Under the pieces are notes generated by a model. That model saw nothing but the letters and a program-made list of their open reading frames with translations, did no database searches and had not been told where the DNA came from. Positions 26,041 to 34,221 of a stretch of 34,989 nt of DNA are shown here, piece by piece (within the stretch, counting starts at the first letter, position 1; every line of letters starts with the position of its first letter). Location of the stretch: positions 1 through 34,989 of the forward strand of contig JAJPJO010000551.1 of the NCBI GenBank assembly GCA_021324135.1, given 5' to 3'. The stretch is from Pseudomonadota bacterium. Lineage in GTDB: Bacteria; Cyanobacteriota; Vampirovibrionia; Obscuribacterales; Obscuribacteraceae. Position numbers and translations under genes: made by a program.

Positions 26041-26661
26041 TCATTCCTCTTTGCCGCGCTTCACTCGAGCCGGCACACCAATTCCGGTGGCACCCTCGTC
26101 CAACCGCTCGAGGAGAACAGCTCCAGCCCCCAAGACAGACCAATTGCCGACAACACCAAGCGGGCAGACGGTGCTTCCAATACCAACAAGCGCCCCCTCG
26201 CCAACCTGAACACCGCCGCCCAAAGCGCTTCCGGGAGCGACATGACTGTGAGAGCCGATTCGGCAATCATGCTCGACCACGGCAGCTGAGTTGACTATCA
26301 CATTGTCGCCAATCTGGGCATCAGGGTTGATTACAACATTAGGGCCAATAAATGTGCCCCGACCAAGGGCGACTTGACGAGCAATGATTGCCGATGGGTG
26401 CACGGCATTGATCGGTTGCCAGCCGAGTAAGAGCATCTCTTCGAAGCAACGCTTGCGGCGGGCGTTGTCGCCGATCGCCACTATGAATGAAGCCGGCTTC
26501 AACTCCCGTGCCGAGGCCAGAACAGGCAGCCCCGCGAAGCGATGACCAGCCTTAGCCGGATCGATAAGACAGGTCGCGGACACTGGAAAGCTCTTCATCA
26601 AAGAGAGCGCATCGAGCACTACCTTTGCATGACCGCCTGCTCCAATAATTGCTATCTTCAT
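26041..26661 (-). CDS. neuD: NeuD/PglD-like sugar acetyltransferase
   Basis: The 206-residue protein joins an N-terminal Rossmann-like nucleotide-sugar-binding part (AIIGAGGHAKVVLDAL, 4-19) and a left-handed beta-helix of hexapeptide repeats (about 85-200). The candidate catalytic His131 lies in AVVEHDCRIGSHSHVAPGS, as in PglD, which N-acetylates UDP-4-amino sugars with acetyl-CoA. In this operon it most likely makes UDP-2,4-diacetamido-2,4,6-trideoxyglucose from the LegC product. O-acetylation of the finished nonulosonic acid, as in sialic acid NeuD proteins, is the alternative. It is the first gene of the operon, 127 bases from the divergent ABC transporter genes. Confidence 0.9.
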   Translation of the reverse strand: MKIAIIGAGGHAKVVLDALSLMKSFPVSATCLIDPAKAGHRFAGLPVLASARELKPASFIVAIGDNARRKRCFEEMLLLGWQPINAVHPSAIIARQVALGRGTFIGPNVVINPDAQIGDNVIVNSAAVVEHDCRIGSHSHVAPGSALGGGVQVGEGALVGIGSTVCPLGVVGNWSVLGAGAVLLERLDEGATGIGVPARVKRGKEE

Positions 26662-26699
26662 CTCAATTCAATATTTAAGTGGTTCTAAGGTAAACATTT

Positions 26700-26727
26700 A
26701 GAATATGACGTTATTTGACATTGTCAT
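26700..26727 (-). promoter_or_regulatory. Candidate promoter of the nonulosonate operon
   Basis: On the minus strand ATGACA (26727-26722), one base from the -35 consensus TTGACA, is followed after 16 bases by TATTCT (26705-26700), which matches the -10 consensus at four of six positions. Transcription would begin about 30 bases before the neuD start codon. The -35 element overlaps the TGACATTGTCA palindrome. On the opposite strand a perfect TTGACA at 26715-26720 has no well-spaced -10 element. Confidence 0.35.
26716..26726. repeat. TGACA-T-TGTCA palindrome in the divergent control region
   Basis: A perfect odd-centred palindrome with 5-bp arms lies between the divergent nonulosonate operon and the ABC exporter genes. 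It overlaps potential -35 elements on both strands, which is where a repressor site controlling both units would sit. Palindromes of this length also arise by chance. Confidence 0.4.
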
Positions 26728-26788
26728 AGTCTAATGGAGCATGGCGCAGCGCATGATAACATCTTGAAATCGTTGCATCGGCTAACCA

Positions 26789-27688
26789 ATGACTAATCAG
26801 CTTCTCGACTCTTGCACTGAGCTTGATCAACCTCGGACTGCGCCAGACATTACTGACTGGCGCAAGATGTCCAGCACGGATAAGAACGAACAAGTACTGC
26901 GCGGATTGAAAGGATTATGGGCGCAGCGTCATCTGATCGCCATTATGGTCAATCGAGACTTCATGGGCCGCTACAAAGGTTCATTGCTGGGAGCGCTCTG
27001 GCCTGTTTTGAATCCGATGGGCCACATGGTTCTGTACACCTTTTTATTTTCAATCATCCTGCAAATTAGATTCGGCAATGATCCAAGCACCTCAAACTTT
27101 GCCATCTACCTGATGACGGCTTTGTTGCCTTTCACCGCTTTCTCCGAGGCTCTTTCTCGGTCCAGTACGGTAGTTCTGGAGTCACCGAATCTGGTGAATC
27201 GCGTCGTATTTCCACTAGAGATACTGCCTGTGGTGCTGACCATCTCGTCGCTTCTGAGCTCGGCGGTATCGTTTGGAATTGTTTGTGCGGCAGTGCTCAT
27301 GTACTTTGGTCATTTGCCCGCGACCATATTGTTTATTCCGCTGATCCTGTTTTCACAAATCATCCTTACTGCAGGTCTGACCTGGATTCTAGCCAGCATT
27401 GGTGTTTTCGTTCGAGATCTTTCACACTTCATCTCTTTAGCTCTTTCAGCCTGGATGTATGCGACACCCATCGTTTATCCGGCCGCGAAGATCCCGGTTA
27501 ATTTCAAGTTTTTGCTCTGGGCCAATCCTCTGGCCGGCATCGTCACAGATTACAGGCACGTAATTCTCGAAGGTGTGCCGCCGGACTGGTCGTCCTATGC
27601 TTGCTATACGACAGTCGCCTTCACTCTATTTTTTGTTGGGTTCTCTTTCTTCTACAAAACCAAGAAGTCTTTTGCGGATGTGATGTGA
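26789..27688 (+). CDS. ABC-2 type polysaccharide exporter permease (Wzm/KpsM/TagG-like)
   Basis: The 299-residue protein has a cytosolic N-terminus of about 60 residues with the characteristic RHLIAIMVNRDFMGRYKGS segment before the first helix, then six predicted helices (about 70-290), the standard ABC-2 permease layout. LGALWPVLNPMG and WMYATPIVYPAAKIP are also typical of the TagG/Wzm branch. It forms the membrane channel that exports a lipid-linked polysaccharide across the cytoplasmic membrane. Its stop TGA shares one base with the ATG of the ATPase gene (TGATG). It is divergent from the nonulosonate operon and is probably the exporter of the glycan containing that sugar. Confidence 0.92.
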   Translation: MTNQLLDSCTELDQPRTAPDITDWRKMSSTDKNEQVLRGLKGLWAQRHLIAIMVNRDFMGRYKGSLLGALWPVLNPMGHMVLYTFLFSIILQIRFGNDPSTSNFAIYLMTALLPFTAFSEALSRSSTVVLESPNLVNRVVFPLEILPVVLTISSLLSSAVSFGIVCAAVLMYFGHLPATILFIPLILFSQIILTAGLTWILASIGVFVRDLSHFISLALSAWMYATPIVYPAAKIPVNFKFLLWANPLAGIVTDYRHVILEGVPPDWSSYACYTTVAFTLFFVGFSFFYKTKKSFADVM

Positions 27689-28479
27689 TGAGCGAGCACT
27701 TGCGAGTACAACTTACAGATGTTTCGAAGCGCTACAACATTTATGCGCGGCCTGTCGATCGCCTGCGCGAAATTGTTTTGCGAAACAGCCGCTGCTATCA
27801 CAAAGAATTTTGGGCGCTGAGCGATATCAACCTCAATTTTTATGATGGCTGCACAGCGATCATCGGTCCCAACGGCTCCGGCAAATCAACGCTGCTCCAA
27901 ATTATCGCCGGCGTTGTGCAGCCAACTACCGGACATGTAAACGTGAGAGGTCGTCTGACTGCCATTCTCGAGCTCGGAGCGGGCTTCAAGCCCGACTACA
28001 CCGGCAGAGAAAATGTTTTGATGAACGGCATGATTCTTGGCATATCGAAGAAAGACATGGAAGCAAAGATGGAGGAAATTGCTGATTTTGCAGAACTCGG
28101 CGACTTCTTCGATCAACCAATCAAGACTTATTCAAGCGGCATGGTTGTGCGTCTGGCTTTCTCCAGCGCCATCAGTGTCGATCCTGAGATACTCCTGGTT
28201 GACGAAGCTCTAGCTGTGGGCGATCAGCGGTTTCAGGTAAAATGCCGGGATAAGATTTGGGAATTGCGTCACCGTGGCACCAAAACGATTATTTTCGTCT
28301 CACACAGCATGGATGTAGTGCGCTTCTGGTGCGATCGAGCCGTCGTTTTCAACGGTGGTCGAACAATTATGCAAGGACCAGTGGAAGAGGCAATCGAAGT
28401 TTATGAGAGCATGATGAATGAAGAGAACTTTCAAATACACAAGGAATTCGTTACACCGACACTCGCTCACACTTCCTAA
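27688..28479 (+). CDS. ABC exporter ATPase (Wzt/KpsT/TagH-like)
   Basis: The 263-residue protein carries Walker A GPNGSGKST (60-68), the signature YSSGMVVRLAFS (148-159), Walker B ILLVDEALAVGD (168-179) and the switch histidine His206 in FVSHSMD. The insert ELGAGFKPDYTGRENV (95-110) is typical of the polysaccharide and teichoic acid exporter branch. It stops soon after the nucleotide-binding domain and lacks the C-terminal carbohydrate-binding domain of Wzt proteins that recognise a capped O-antigen chain. Export is therefore probably not gated by a terminal modification. The ATG at 27688 overlaps the permease stop; an open frame upstream of it lies inside the permease gene. Confidence 0.93.
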   Translation: MSEHLRVQLTDVSKRYNIYARPVDRLREIVLRNSRCYHKEFWALSDINLNFYDGCTAIIGPNGSGKSTLLQIIAGVVQPTTGHVNVRGRLTAILELGAGFKPDYTGRENVLMNGMILGISKKDMEAKMEEIADFAELGDFFDQPIKTYSSGMVVRLAFSSAISVDPEILLVDEALAVGDQRFQVKCRDKIWELRHRGTKTIIFVSHSMDVVRFWCDRAVVFNGGRTIMQGPVEEAIEVYESMMNEENFQIHKEFVTPTLAHTS

Positions 28480-28578
28480 ACAATGGATTGTTAGTCTTAA
28501 GATCAATGAACGGCAGAGCGAAACAAAACGAGGCAGCGCACGGTCTACTAGTATGTCGACCAGTTTGACAAGCAGGAC

Positions 28579-29466
28579 ATGAGCAGCATATCGGTTCTTT
28601 TTAAACGCGGGTCCCTATTCAATTTCAAATTCCCTTTACAGGACACTTTGCTGATCTCCGGGCCGAATGCGGGCGGGGGTCTGATGTTGTTACCTGCTGC
28701 ACGCTGGCCCTTTAAATCGACCGGGAAAATACTCGACTCCATCAGCACAACAGGCATCTATTTTGCTGACGGAAAATTGATCCGCTCACTGCAGCACAAC
28801 GAGTATGCCTGCCTGATTGAGTATGGCTCTTATAAGAATCCAAAGCTGACCATCAGCGAAAAAGCTTGCGATGTGCATGACGTGCTCGTGCGTGGAGAAG
28901 AAACGGTGATTGTCTCCACTGGTTCTAACGAGATAGTCAGATTCGATTCGCAAGGCGAAGTCTCCACGGTATTCAAGGCGGAAGGCGAAGGCGATGCGTG
29001 GCATTTGAACTGTCTTGATGTTTGGAACGGCAAGTTAGTTGTGAGCGCGTTTGGCAAAACACCCGACCACCGGGGTTGGGTTGGAAACACTGAAGGGAAA
29101 GGCTTTGTCATGGAGGTAGAGACCGGCAGAACGCTGGTTGAAAACCTGTCCACACCTCACAGCCCTCGCCTCATCAATGGCTATAAGTTCATTTGCGAAG
29201 CGAACAAGAGCAACGCCATGGTCCTGAACGGCAGTGGTCCGGCAAAAACACTGCAGTTCAACGGACGCTTGACGCGCGGGATGGCGACGGGTGAGAGCCA
29301 CATATATATAGGCTTAAGTGCCTTTAGAGGCTCTGATTGTGTGGCAGGCTGTGAAACGGCGGCGGTGGCCATAGTCGATCGGCAGACACTGAATGTGGTG
29401 GCGATACAACCAATTCCTTTTCCTGAGATTTACGATATCATTCGCCTACCTGCCGGCTCTTACTGA
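28579..29466 (+). CDS. DUF4915-like beta-propeller protein
   Basis: The 295-residue soluble protein has repeated beta-strand blocks such as VHDVLVRGEETVIVST, EIVRFDSQGEVSTVF and NCLDVWNGKLVVSAFG. It also has a motif set AWHLNCLDV, KTPDHRGWVG and LSTPHSPRLINGYKF that resembles the DUF4915/TIGR03032 family, a predicted six- or seven-bladed propeller. Function is unknown for the family. No signal peptide is seen, so it is probably cytosolic. It lies 99 bases after the exporter ATPase on the same strand and may be part of that transcript. AGGA lies unusually close (one base) to the ATG at 28579, so the start is uncertain, but no earlier in-frame start exists after the TAG at 28549. Confidence 0.7.
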   Translation: MSSISVLFKRGSLFNFKFPLQDTLLISGPNAGGGLMLLPAARWPFKSTGKILDSISTTGIYFADGKLIRSLQHNEYACLIEYGSYKNPKLTISEKACDVHDVLVRGEETVIVSTGSNEIVRFDSQGEVSTVFKAEGEGDAWHLNCLDVWNGKLVVSAFGKTPDHRGWVGNTEGKGFVMEVETGRTLVENLSTPHSPRLINGYKFICEANKSNAMVLNGSGPAKTLQFNGRLTRGMATGESHIYIGLSAFRGSDCVAGCETAAVAIVDRQTLNVVAIQPIPFPEIYDIIRLPAGSY

Positions 29467-29496
29467 AGACGGAAGGCATTGTCGCTTGCACGAGTG

Positions 29497-31014
29497 TTAT
29501 TTCAGCACTTCGTCGCCAGGGTGTTTTGCTTCGATCAATTTTTTCATGCGCTCAACTGATTTGGGCGTTTTCTCTTGCCCAGCCAGTTTAGACACAAGCG
29601 TGCCAGCCCAAACAAAGCTCTTTGCCGCCGCCAGTTTAGGACGATCCTTGAACATGTGATACCAGTAGCTCAGCCTGAAGCTCAGGGATCTGCGATAAAG
29701 CAAATCATATATCATGGCATCGAATGAAGCGAGCAATTCCTCGGCGCTCGGCAGCATGGCTGACGGATCCTTCCGATAGAGAGAGAACCGTTTTCGAGCA
29801 TCAAAATTTGCCTGAGCAAGCTTGTATAACTCGACCGTTTTCTTAGCGGTAATTTTCCGGTCGAAGAGTTCCAGTGCTCTCTTTCTCGCTTCCCGACCGA
29901 ACGATTTTCTTTTTTCATCATTGTTCAGCAAGTCTACAAGGGCGGCAGCAAGCTGCTCGACGTCATCAGGTGGAACGATGGTGCCGGACTCGCCGTTTAC
30001 TACATACTCCTTCATGCCACCAGCAGAGGTGCCCAGTAAAGCCGTTCCGGACGAAATCGCTTCCAAGCAGGTGAGCGGTGCATTGTCGTAGAGAGAAGGC
30101 AGAACGAAAATATCCGCTGACCTGAAATACTCGGGCATGCTTGCATGCGGGACAGGGCCTGTGAAAACGACGTGCTCTGCACAACCATTTTTCTCAAGCT
30201 CCTGTTGCAATTCGGCAAGCACCGATTTCTTACCAGGAGCCGTGTTCGTATCCTTGCCAATGAAGTAGAAACGCACTGGCGGCGATCGTTTCACCACTTC
30301 CGGAATCGCCTTAACGAGCTGGTAGACGCCCTTGCGCTCCTCGAGACGCCCGACGAAAATGACTTTGAGATGAGAGTTGTCCTCCAGGGCCCGCCTGCCT
30401 TCAGGACAGAAACGATTGGTATCAACGAGACCTCTGATAATCGCCATCTCGTCTTCTTTAAATCCGACAGCATTGCTCACGTAGTCGCCCAGATCGGAGC
30501 TGGGGCTGCTGACGATATCCGCCGACAACAGAGTAAGCTTCTCCAACAGCGCCAGGAATTGATGATCGAATGAGCTGTCGATCAGATGCAGTCTGTCCTC
30601 GATAAACTTGAAGTGCGGCGTATAAAGCCGAACCACAAGCGGGCAGACTTTTGATAGCGCGACAAAGACGCCTTCGCCGAACATCTCAGGCACTTCGACA
30701 ATATCGAACGGCTTCGCTTCATGCCGCTCTAAAAATTTGCGATGCAGCGCCCACAGAGCTTTCAGGAGACTGTGGCTGTAGGGCATGGTCGAGAGAAACA
30801 TCTGGTGTCGATCGAGGGAATCATCACAGCCCACTCGATGCAAGATGACACCCTTATAATCCGTCGTCGAGGCCTGATCGTTCTGGGAGAGCGATATGAC
30901 TTCAACTTCTTGCCCAATCTCGATCAGACCAAGAGCGAGATCATGGACGAAAGTGCCAATTCCGCCCCAGCCTGTGTCTGGGGGAAATTCTCTGGATATG
31001 AGGCAAACTCGCAT
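29497..31014 (-). CDS. GT4-family glycosyltransferase
   Basis: The 505-residue GT-B enzyme starts with MRVCLISREFPPDTGWGG and the GIGTFVHDLA acceptor-side loop. The donor half shows VIFVGRLEERKGVYQLVKAI and the E-x7-E region PLTCLEAISSGTALLGTSAG, followed by GTIVPPDD. This is the retaining GT4 pattern, which uses a nucleotide sugar in the cytosol. A C-terminal extension of about 100 residues (from about 405) is basic and aromatic, and may bind membrane. It stands alone on the minus strand, convergent with the propeller gene (30-base gap) and divergent from the SGNH gene. It probably adds one sugar of the repeat unit. Confidence 0.92.
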   Translation of the reverse strand: MRVCLISREFPPDTGWGGIGTFVHDLALGLIEIGQEVEVISLSQNDQASTTDYKGVILHRVGCDDSLDRHQMFLSTMPYSHSLLKALWALHRKFLERHEAKPFDIVEVPEMFGEGVFVALSKVCPLVVRLYTPHFKFIEDRLHLIDSSFDHQFLALLEKLTLLSADIVSSPSSDLGDYVSNAVGFKEDEMAIIRGLVDTNRFCPEGRRALEDNSHLKVIFVGRLEERKGVYQLVKAIPEVVKRSPPVRFYFIGKDTNTAPGKKSVLAELQQELEKNGCAEHVVFTGPVPHASMPEYFRSADIFVLPSLYDNAPLTCLEAISSGTALLGTSAGGMKEYVVNGESGTIVPPDDVEQLAAALVDLLNNDEKRKSFGREARKRALELFDRKITAKKTVELYKLAQANFDARKRFSLYRKDPSAMLPSAEELLASFDAMIYDLLYRRSLSFRLSYWYHMFKDRPKLAAAKSFVWAGTLVSKLAGQEKTPKSVERMKKLIEAKHPGDEVLK

Positions 31015-31323
31015 TGGTGAAACCCAATCTGGGCACTAGTGCTGCTTTGGCAGCTGAGGTTCTCAGTAGTTTAGATTGTGACGCTATCCACGGCATGTAA
31101 AATTTCTCAGATCGGCTCGATCTACGAATCGTCTTCGGGTTTTCCAGGCAGCTTGCCCAAGGCCGAGAGGCTCTCCCGGCAACTCATTAGAAGATATCAA
31201 GGTGATTTGATTCCCTACCAAATAAACTAATCTCCAGATCATTGTCGACGCAGGCGCGCTCGAGACGGGACGACCGACATGGCAATATCAGATTCAGCCC
31301 CAGTGGGATAAGTATCTCAAAAC
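31015..31323. other. 309-base divergent intergenic region
   Basis: The region separates the GT4 gene from the SGNH/MBOAT pair and should hold both promoters. The best plus-strand pair is TTGATT (31207-31212) and TAATCT (31228-31233), spaced by only 15 bases. A GAGAG-G-CTCTC palindrome at 31165-31175 can extend to a bulged hairpin with flanking GCC/GGC (31162-31180). I see no coding sequence, RNA gene or terminator. Confidence 0.4.
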
Positions 31324-32661
31324 ATGAGCACGAGCCTGGCAACACCGCCAAAAAAAGAGCAAGGCGCCAAATCCGCTGCCCTGCAGAACGGCTCGCGTGT
31401 GCCCATAGCCAGGTTGCATTTTGTCTGGATTCTGGCTTCTCTCATTCTCATCGATGCCTTCATGTCTTGCGTAAAGCCGCTGCAATATCTGCAGATTCCC
31501 GGTGTGATTTTTCGCGACGGCGACTTTCAAATGAATAAGCTCGATCTCGCGCTCGCGAAAGGTCATCCCACCGATGTGCTCCTGCTCGGCTCTTCGACAT
31601 TGCTAGCATCCTGCCAGCAAGCCGATTTCGGCGATCGGATCTACCTGATGTCTCCGGAGACCTGTCAAACATACACGGGCGCATCCAGCTTTGAAGCGCG
31701 CTTGAAACAGATGACAAATGAGTCTCTTCGTTGCATGAATGTCGGCGTCAGCGGAGCTATGCTTGCCGATGATCAAGCCATCCTCGAGCAATATCTGAAA
31801 AATAATTCCGCACCGCGGGCGGTGATGCTTTTCCTCTCATCCAGAGACATCGCCGATTGTAATTTACCCGCACCCGATCAGTCTCGCGTCGTTCAACACA
31901 TCAACAACTCTTCGCTGCCTTCATCACAGCAAGGGCTCATGGCGGCAGCGGATGATGAAATCCAAAAAATCTGGCGGCTCTATTCCATTCGCGGCGATTA
32001 TCAGCAACTTCTGGAATTCATATCCTGCGCCGTCTTGCAGCGCGAACCCACCCTTTATGCGGCTGCGCACAAGATGCCGGCGCAGGCAAAACGAACGGCC
32101 GATATAAAGCTCAACTTGCCTCCTGGATTTTTGTTTTTCCATTCTCCGCAACAATCCGCACAAAATCAGGGTCGCGCTCGAGCTCAAGAGGCAGCCCTTC
32201 AGGGTACCAGGTTCGAGGAGGAGCTGAAGGATTACTACGCGCGAGGTTTTGCCGGAGCAAAGGAAAGCGTCATGCAGCGGCACTGTGAAGCGCTCGATAA
32301 AATAACCTCTCGCTGTCGAGAAAAAGGAATCGCGCTGATTATCGTGCAGATGCCACTGCGTCAGGAATTTCGCCAGCTTGTCCCCGAGCGCATCGGTAAA
32401 GCCTTTGATCGTGAGCTTGCCCAAGCTGCCGCACAATACAAGAATTGCCTGCTTATTGATTTGACAAACGACAGCGCCTTCAACACTCAGGACTTCAGTG
32501 ATCTTATCCACTTCAACAAGCGGGGCGCGATCAAGTTTTGGGATACGCTGGTCGATCGAATGCGCAAAGCTGGCGTCTTCAATCACGCGGGCGATGAACT
32601 CAACCAGAAGTCCTCGAGAGAATCGGCGCGCAGAGTCCGCCGACTGAGAGGAGACGCATAA
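31324..32661 (+). CDS. Membrane-anchored SGNH-like (DUF1574/DltD-like) acyltransfer partner
   Basis: The 445-residue protein has one N-terminal membrane helix (about 32-49) and an external SGNH-like domain with VLLLGSS (85-91) as block I and DLIHFNKRG (Asp393, His396) as block V. It aligns with the interrupted gene at 13457-14743. Its stop TAA shares a base with the MBOAT start (TAATG), so the two are translationally coupled. MBOAT proteins such as AlgI, DltB and PatA work with a membrane-anchored SGNH or DltD-like partner that places the acyl group on the exported polymer. That pairing is the likely role here. A charged C-terminal tail of about 25 residues is not part of the fold. Confidence 0.85.
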   Translation: MSTSLATPPKKEQGAKSAALQNGSRVPIARLHFVWILASLILIDAFMSCVKPLQYLQIPGVIFRDGDFQMNKLDLALAKGHPTDVLLLGSSTLLASCQQADFGDRIYLMSPETCQTYTGASSFEARLKQMTNESLRCMNVGVSGAMLADDQAILEQYLKNNSAPRAVMLFLSSRDIADCNLPAPDQSRVVQHINNSSLPSSQQGLMAAADDEIQKIWRLYSIRGDYQQLLEFISCAVLQREPTLYAAAHKMPAQAKRTADIKLNLPPGFLFFHSPQQSAQNQGRARAQEAALQGTRFEEELKDYYARGFAGAKESVMQRHCEALDKITSRCREKGIALIIVQMPLRQEFRQLVPERIGKAFDRELAQAAAQYKNCLLIDLTNDSAFNTQDFSDLIHFNKRGAIKFWDTLVDRMRKAGVFNHAGDELNQKSSRESARRVRRLRGDA

Positions 32662-34121
32662 TGCTTTTTGCCAGCCTCCAGTATCTTCTCTTCCTGCCAA
32701 CCGTTGTGTTGCTGTACTGGATCTTGCCGAAAAAATACCGTTCGCCCATGCTCCTGGCAGCCAGTTGGTATTTCTACATGAGCTGGTGTCCCGTCATGAT
32801 TCTGTTGATTATCGCCATGACGGTGGTTAACTATTTTGTCGGCAAGAGGCTGCATAGCGCCGCGAAGGAGAAAAAACGCACCATATTTGGTGCGGGTGTA
32901 ATTTTCAACATTCTCTGCCTCGCCATATTCAAATATTCCAACTTCGCCGCCGCTAACGCCTCGGATGTAGTTGGTTTATTCACCGGTCACAACCCACACT
33001 GGACAGTCAATATACTACTGCCTCTGGCGATTTCATTCTTCACCTTCGAGTTCATCCATTACCTCTTCGAAGTCTATCGCGGAAATAAACCAATCGATTC
33101 ATTCGTTCTCTTCTCGCTATTTGCCGCCTTCTTCCCTACACAGATTGCCGGACCCATCAAGCGTTACCCGGATTTCGTCAAACAGATGAATGCCGACAAG
33201 CAATTCGATTTGCCCATGTTCGATCGAGGCATTCAGCTGATCATCATAGGCTTGGCAAAGAAAGTTTTGCTCGCCGATCAACTGGCGGCCATCGTCTCAA
33301 TGATAATGACCGATCCTGGTTCGTTTGGCTCAATAGAGCTGTGGATCATGGCTTATGCCTTCACATTCCAGATCTACTTCGACTTCTCGGGCTACACCGA
33401 TATTGCCCGCGGTTCGGCAATGCTGTTCGGATATGAGATTCCGATAAACTTCAACATGCCTTTCGTTGCCAAAAATATGACCGAGTTCTGGCAGCGTTGG
33501 CACATTTCGCTTTCAACCTGGCTGCGAGATTACCTTTTCATGCCCTTGTGGTCGATAGGCTCGCGTGGCCGCTGGCAGACTCATAGAGCCACATTCCTGA
33601 CCATGGTGATCTGCGGACTATGGCACGGCGCATCGTGGAACTTCGTCATATGGGGTGCAATACATGGGTTGGCGCTGATTGTGCACCGCGAGTTTCTCGA
33701 TTGGCGGACGCGTGCAAAAATATTCACCAGCTTCTTCCAGGGAAAGCTCTGGCGCTACTTCTCCATCCTGCTCACCTTTCATACGTTCTGTGTCAGCCTT
33801 GTTATCTTCCGGGCCCCAAACATGCAGGTTGCATTCCCAATCATCAAAAGGATGTTCATCTGGAATCATGTTTTTTCACCGGCAGCTCAGGGTGCGCAGT
33901 TTCTCGTCTTGAAGCCGGAGTTGCCTATCATTGTTCCAATCGCGCTCGCCATTCTCGCTCTGCTGATTGTTCAGAACCTGCCGATTAGTTCGCTCATCGA
34001 GCGAAAAGCCTTTGCCAATCTTCCGGTGCCTCTGAGAGCCGCCTTCTACACAGCCCTGATTGTGGCAATGATCATCTTCTTACCCAACGGATCGCCGCCC
34101 TTTATTTATTTCCAATTCTAA
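32661..34121 (+). CDS. MBOAT-family membrane O-acyltransferase (AlgI/DltB-like)
   Basis: The 486-residue integral membrane protein opens with FASLQYLLFLPTVVLLYW and ASWYFYMSW, as AlgI and DltB-type proteins do. It contains the conserved YFDFSGYTDIARG (239-251), FWQRWHISLSTWLRDY (276-291) and the catalytic histidine His322 in CGLWHGASWNF. Such proteins pass an acyl group, usually acetyl, across the cytoplasmic membrane for transfer to a polysaccharide. It is coupled by a one-base overlap to the SGNH-like partner just upstream. The acceptor is probably the glycan made by this locus. Confidence 0.94.
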   Translation: MLFASLQYLLFLPTVVLLYWILPKKYRSPMLLAASWYFYMSWCPVMILLIIAMTVVNYFVGKRLHSAAKEKKRTIFGAGVIFNILCLAIFKYSNFAAANASDVVGLFTGHNPHWTVNILLPLAISFFTFEFIHYLFEVYRGNKPIDSFVLFSLFAAFFPTQIAGPIKRYPDFVKQMNADKQFDLPMFDRGIQLIIIGLAKKVLLADQLAAIVSMIMTDPGSFGSIELWIMAYAFTFQIYFDFSGYTDIARGSAMLFGYEIPINFNMPFVAKNMTEFWQRWHISLSTWLRDYLFMPLWSIGSRGRWQTHRATFLTMVICGLWHGASWNFVIWGAIHGLALIVHREFLDWRTRAKIFTSFFQGKLWRYFSILLTFHTFCVSLVIFRAPNMQVAFPIIKRMFIWNHVFSPAAQGAQFLVLKPELPIIVPIALAILALLIVQNLPISSLIERKAFANLPVPLRAAFYTALIVAMIIFLPNGSPPFIYFQF

Positions 34122-34221
34122 TTCTTGCAACTTAAGCAGGATCTCTTGACTGGGCTTTCAATAGTGCGTTAGCATCAGCGTTTTTGCGTGCGCGCTCAAT
34201 ATTGCAAAGGCGCGTTTCCGC

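Noticed and set aside
28553-28582. Nine-codon leader peptide overlapping the start of the DUF4915-like gene
   Set aside because: An ATG-to-TGA mini-frame exists and its stop overlaps the gene's ATG, but it has no convincing ribosome binding site and such short frames are common by chance.
31924-32700. 258-codon minus-strand open frame
   Set aside because: It is antisense to the SGNH gene with its clear motifs, and the translation resembles no family.
34146-34174. Promoter TTGACT with 17-base spacing before the MaoC-SDR gene
   Set aside because: The -35 element is good but the -10 candidate TTAGCA fits the consensus poorly.
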